From contig CAMFII010000004.1 in NCBI GenBank assembly GCA_945952585.1, forward strand, positions 62,001-126,000: DNA of 64,000 bases, written 5' to 3'. The stretch comes from an uncultured Rhodobacter sp. GTDB taxonomy: Bacteria; Pseudomonadota; Alphaproteobacteria; Rhodobacterales; Rhodobacteraceae. Of the stretch, positions 61,784 through 64,000 are shown in pieces. The notes below the pieces were generated by a model that was not told the DNA's origin, did not search any database, and worked only from the letters and a program-made list of their open reading frames with translations. Both the position numbers and the translations under genes were made by a program. Position 1 is the first letter of the stretch; the number at the start of each line of letters is the position of its first letter.

Positions 61784-62499
61784 CCGCGGAGCCGTTCACC
61801 TTCACCATCGACGGGGTCCAGATCGCGGCCAGGCCCGGCCAGACGATCATGGAGGCGGCGGACGCAGCGGGCATCTACATTCCGCGGCTCTGCGATCACG
61901 AAGGCCTGCGCCATCAGGGCAGTTGCCGGGTCTGCACGGTCAAGGCCGCCGGGCGCAGCGTCTCTGCCTGTACCCAGCCGGCCGCCCCCGACCTGGTCGT
62001 CGAGAATGAAACCCCGCACATGGTCAAGCTGCGCCGCGACCTGGTGGAGATGCTGTTTCACGAGGGCAATCACCTGTGCCCGATCTGCGAGGCCAGCGGC
62101 AATTGCGAGCTGCAGGCGATGGCTTATCGTCTTGGCCTGACCGCGCCGGCGCGCTTTCCTTTCCTGCAGCCGACCCGGCCGCTCGATGCCAGCCATCCCG
62201 ACATCGCGCTGGACACCAACCGCTGCATCACTTGCGGGCGCTGCATCCGCGCCTCGCAGGATGTCGATCACAAGGGAGTCTTCGGTTATGTCGGCCGCGG
62301 CATCCACCGCCGCGTCGCGGTCAACGGACCGGACCTTGCCCATACCGATGCCGCGATCACCGACCATGCAATCTCGGCCGAGGTCTGCCCGGTCGGCTGC
62401 ATCATCCGCAAGCGCGTGGGCTTCCGCATTCCCATCGGCGAGCGGGAATTCGACAAGGCGCTGATCGGCGAGGAGATCGAGGAGCGCCGCGATGATTGA
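61780..62499 (+). CDS. hoxU: Hydrogenase diaphorase small subunit HoxU
   Basis: The 239-residue protein has an N-terminal [2Fe-2S] domain (CDHEGLRHQGSCRVC and later SACTQ), a His/Cys cluster region (HLCPICEASGNCELQ) and a ferredoxin-type region (CITCGRCIRASQ; EVCPVGCI). It relays electrons between HoxF and HoxY, like the N-terminal part of NuoG. The ATG overlaps hoxF by four bases; hoxY starts inside its end. Confidence 0.92.
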   Translation: MTAEPFTFTIDGVQIAARPGQTIMEAADAAGIYIPRLCDHEGLRHQGSCRVCTVKAAGRSVSACTQPAAPDLVVENETPHMVKLRRDLVEMLFHEGNHLCPICEASGNCELQAMAYRLGLTAPARFPFLQPTRPLDASHPDIALDTNRCITCGRCIRASQDVDHKGVFGYVGRGIHRRVAVNGPDLAHTDAAITDHAISAEVCPVGCIIRKRVGFRIPIGEREFDKALIGEEIEERRDD

Positions 62500-63061
62500 G
62501 GATCGCAAGCCCCGGATCGCCACCGTTTCCCTCGCCGGTTGCTTCGGCTGCCACATGGCGATGCTCGACATCGACGAACGGCTCATGGCCCTGATGAAGC
62601 TGGTGGAGTTCGACCGCTCGCCCCTGACCGACATCAAGACCTTCACCCGCCGCTGCGATATCGGCATCGTCGAGGGCGGCTGCTGCAACGAGGAAAACGT
62701 CGAGGTCCTGCGCGAGTTTCGTCGCCACTGCGACGTGCTGGTGGCGATCGGGCAATGCGCGATCATGGGCGGGCTGCCGGCGATGCGTAACGCGATCATG
62801 CATTCGGACGCGGCCCTGCGGGAATGTCTGGAAGAGGCCTACATCACCGGCCCCTATATCCGGAACGCCGGCCATGCGATCCCCAACGACCCGGCGTTGC
62901 CCCTGCTTCTGGACAAGGTCTATCCCTGTTCCGACGTGGTGGAGATCGATTACCAGATTCCCGGCTGCGCGCCGTCGGGCGACATCATCTTTGCCGCGCT
63001 GACCGGCCTCTTGTCGGGCAAGTTCCGCGGCTTCGACCCGCACCTCATCAAGTTCGACTAG
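62492..63061 (+). CDS. hoxY: [NiFe] hydrogenase small subunit HoxY
   Basis: This 189-residue subunit has the proximal-cluster Cys residues in AGCFGCHM, GQCAIMGG and DYQIPGCAPSGD. It has no Tat signal, fitting a cytoplasmic NAD-reducing (group 3d) hydrogenase. It joins the catalytic HoxH to HoxU. It overlaps hoxU by eight bases. Confidence 0.92.
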   Translation: MIEDRKPRIATVSLAGCFGCHMAMLDIDERLMALMKLVEFDRSPLTDIKTFTRRCDIGIVEGGCCNEENVEVLREFRRHCDVLVAIGQCAIMGGLPAMRNAIMHSDAALRECLEEAYITGPYIRNAGHAIPNDPALPLLLDKVYPCSDVVEIDYQIPGCAPSGDIIFAALTGLLSGKFRGFDPHLIKFD

Positions 63062-63070
63062 GAGCGGACC

Positions 63071-64000
63071 ATGGGCGAGCCAAGGCTGATCGAGATATCT
63101 CCCGTCACCCGCGTCGAAGGCCACGGCAAGGTCACGATCCACCTGAACGACCGCAACGAGGTCGACGAGGCACGGCTGCATATCGTCGAATTCCGCGGCT
63201 TCGAGCGGTTCATCCGCGGTCGCCTCCTCTGGGAGGTGCCGGTGATCGTGCAGCGGCTCTGCGGCATCTGTCCGGTCAGCCACCACCTCGCCGCCGCCAA
63301 GGCGATGGACATGATCGTGGGCGTAGATGTGCTGCCGCCGACGGCCGAGAAGATGCGCCGGCTCATGCATTACGGGCAGGTGATGCAAAGCCATGTGCTG
63401 CATTTCTTCCACCTCGCGGCACCCGACCTGCTCTTTGGCTTCGGCGCCCCGGCGGAGCGGCGCAACATCTTCGAGGTGATCCGCGAGAACCCCGAGCTAG
63501 GCCGCCGCGCCGTAGCGATGCGCCGCTTCGGGCAGGAGATCATCGAGGCGACCGCCGGCAAGAAAATCCACGGCACAGGGGCGGTGCCGGGGGGGATCAA
63601 CCGCAATCTCGACATTGCCACCCGCGACCGCCTCCTGGCGCAGATCCAGGACATGCTGGCCTGGGCGCAGGATGCGTTGGCGCTGGCGCGGTCCTACACG
63701 CTCGACCATGCCGATCTGGTGGCAAATTTCGCGTCCTTCCCGTCGAACCACATGTCCCTGACCCGGGCCGGCGACGGCGCGCTTGACCTTTACCACGGCC
63801 AGCTGCGCGCCATCGACGCCACCGGCGCAACCATCTTCGAGGGCCTCGACTACCGCCGCTACCACGAAGTTCTGGTCGAGGATGTTCGACCCTGGTCCTA
63901 CATGAAATTCCCCTTCATCCGCGATCTCGGCCCCGAGGCGGGCTGGTATCGCGTCGGGCCGCTGGCGAGGATGAACGTCGCGGCCTTCATCGACACGCCG
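63071..64000 (+). CDS. hoxH: [NiFe] hydrogenase large subunit HoxH (C-terminus beyond window)
   Basis: The first 310 residues are visible, starting after AGGAGCGG. The N-terminal nickel motif RLCGICPVSHH is present near residue 61. EISPVTRVEGHGK and HGTGAVPGGINRNL are typical of the family. The C-terminal DPC motif and protease site are outside the window. It should hold the Ni-Fe site where H2 is oxidised or made. A maturation operon is expected further on but not seen. Confidence 0.93.
   Translation, partial: MGEPRLIEISPVTRVEGHGKVTIHLNDRNEVDEARLHIVEFRGFERFIRGRLLWEVPVIVQRLCGICPVSHHLAAAKAMDMIVGVDVLPPTAEKMRRLMHYGQVMQSHVLHFFHLAAPDLLFGFGAPAERRNIFEVIRENPELGRRAVAMRRFGQEIIEATAGKKIHGTGAVPGGINRNLDIATRDRLLAQIQDMLAWAQDALALARSYTLDHADLVANFASFPSNHMSLTRAGDGALDLYHGQLRAIDATGATIFEGLDYRRYHEVLVEDVRPWSYMKFPFIRDLGPEAGWYRVGPLARMNVAAFIDTP

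Overview
The window is a GC-rich alphaproteobacterial chromosome segment, most probably from the Rhodobacteraceae. The evidence is the overall gene content: a fabI/fabB/fabA block divergent from an Irr-type Fur regulator, UPF0262 next to hisD, an infA-maf-RNase E/G-yacG run, a bifunctional carnitine dehydrogenase/thioesterase, and above all a SAM/SAH-type riboswitch in front of metK, a class known mainly from Rhodobacterales. Most genes are tightly packed, with many ATGA/GTGA stop-start overlaps. No insertion sequence, phage or CRISPR array was seen.

Region 1 (1-9640, minus strand) is the most unusual part. It reads, in transcription order: a small secreted protein, a Met/Gly repeat protein (about a quarter Met), a small membrane-anchored protein sharing a Cys-x-Gln-Tyr-Ser-Trp motif with it, a fused mono-haem/penta-haem cytochrome c, a Tat-exported DmsA-like molybdoenzyme with an altered Fe-S motif, its DmsB-like partner, a TorD-like chaperone, a multi-cluster ferredoxin, and a sensor kinase with a periplasmic haem c motif. 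No DmsC-type anchor is present. Two copies of a TGACAA-n-TTGTCA palindrome lie upstream. I read it as one operon for a periplasmic S-oxide or oxyanion reductase with a Met-rich partner; substrate and role are unknown.

Region 2 (9843-19592) looks like arginine or other basic amino acid use: glutamine-synthetase-like protein, class III aminotransferase, 2-ketoarginine-decarboxylase-like ThDP enzyme, arginine:pyruvate-transaminase-like enzyme and TetR regulator on the minus strand, divergent from a polar amino acid ABC importer. A secreted arylsulfatase follows. Region 3 (21115-30567) is a carnitine/gamma-butyrobetaine locus: CdhR-like regulator, 3-dehydrocarnitine cleavage enzyme, lipocalin, fused carnitine dehydrogenase/thioesterase, then SDR, acyl-CoA dehydrogenase, SelW-like protein, ADP-forming acyl-CoA ligase and CaiD-like hydratase, which together could form a CoA-thioester route.

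Region 4 (30671-43202) holds assorted core and orphan genes: DUF1810, GMC oxidoreductase, receiver-like protein, cspA, cysteine synthase, fabI-fabB-cupin-fabA, irr, small membrane proteins, an XRE-like regulator with four helically phased GTTGCA boxes, a glycosyltransferase-like protein and miaB. Region 5 (43381-57280) contains two envelope proteins sharing a motif, phoH-ybeY-corC-lnt, riboswitch-metK, queF, trmB, a sorting-tail protein, hisD, UPF0262, a low-molecular-weight phosphatase-like protein and others. Region 6 (57553-64000) has infA-maf-RNase E/G-yacG, tRNA-Phe(GAA) and the start of a NAD-linked [NiFe] hydrogenase operon hoxFUYH, cut off by the window end. Short palindromic repeats of two families lie between genes.
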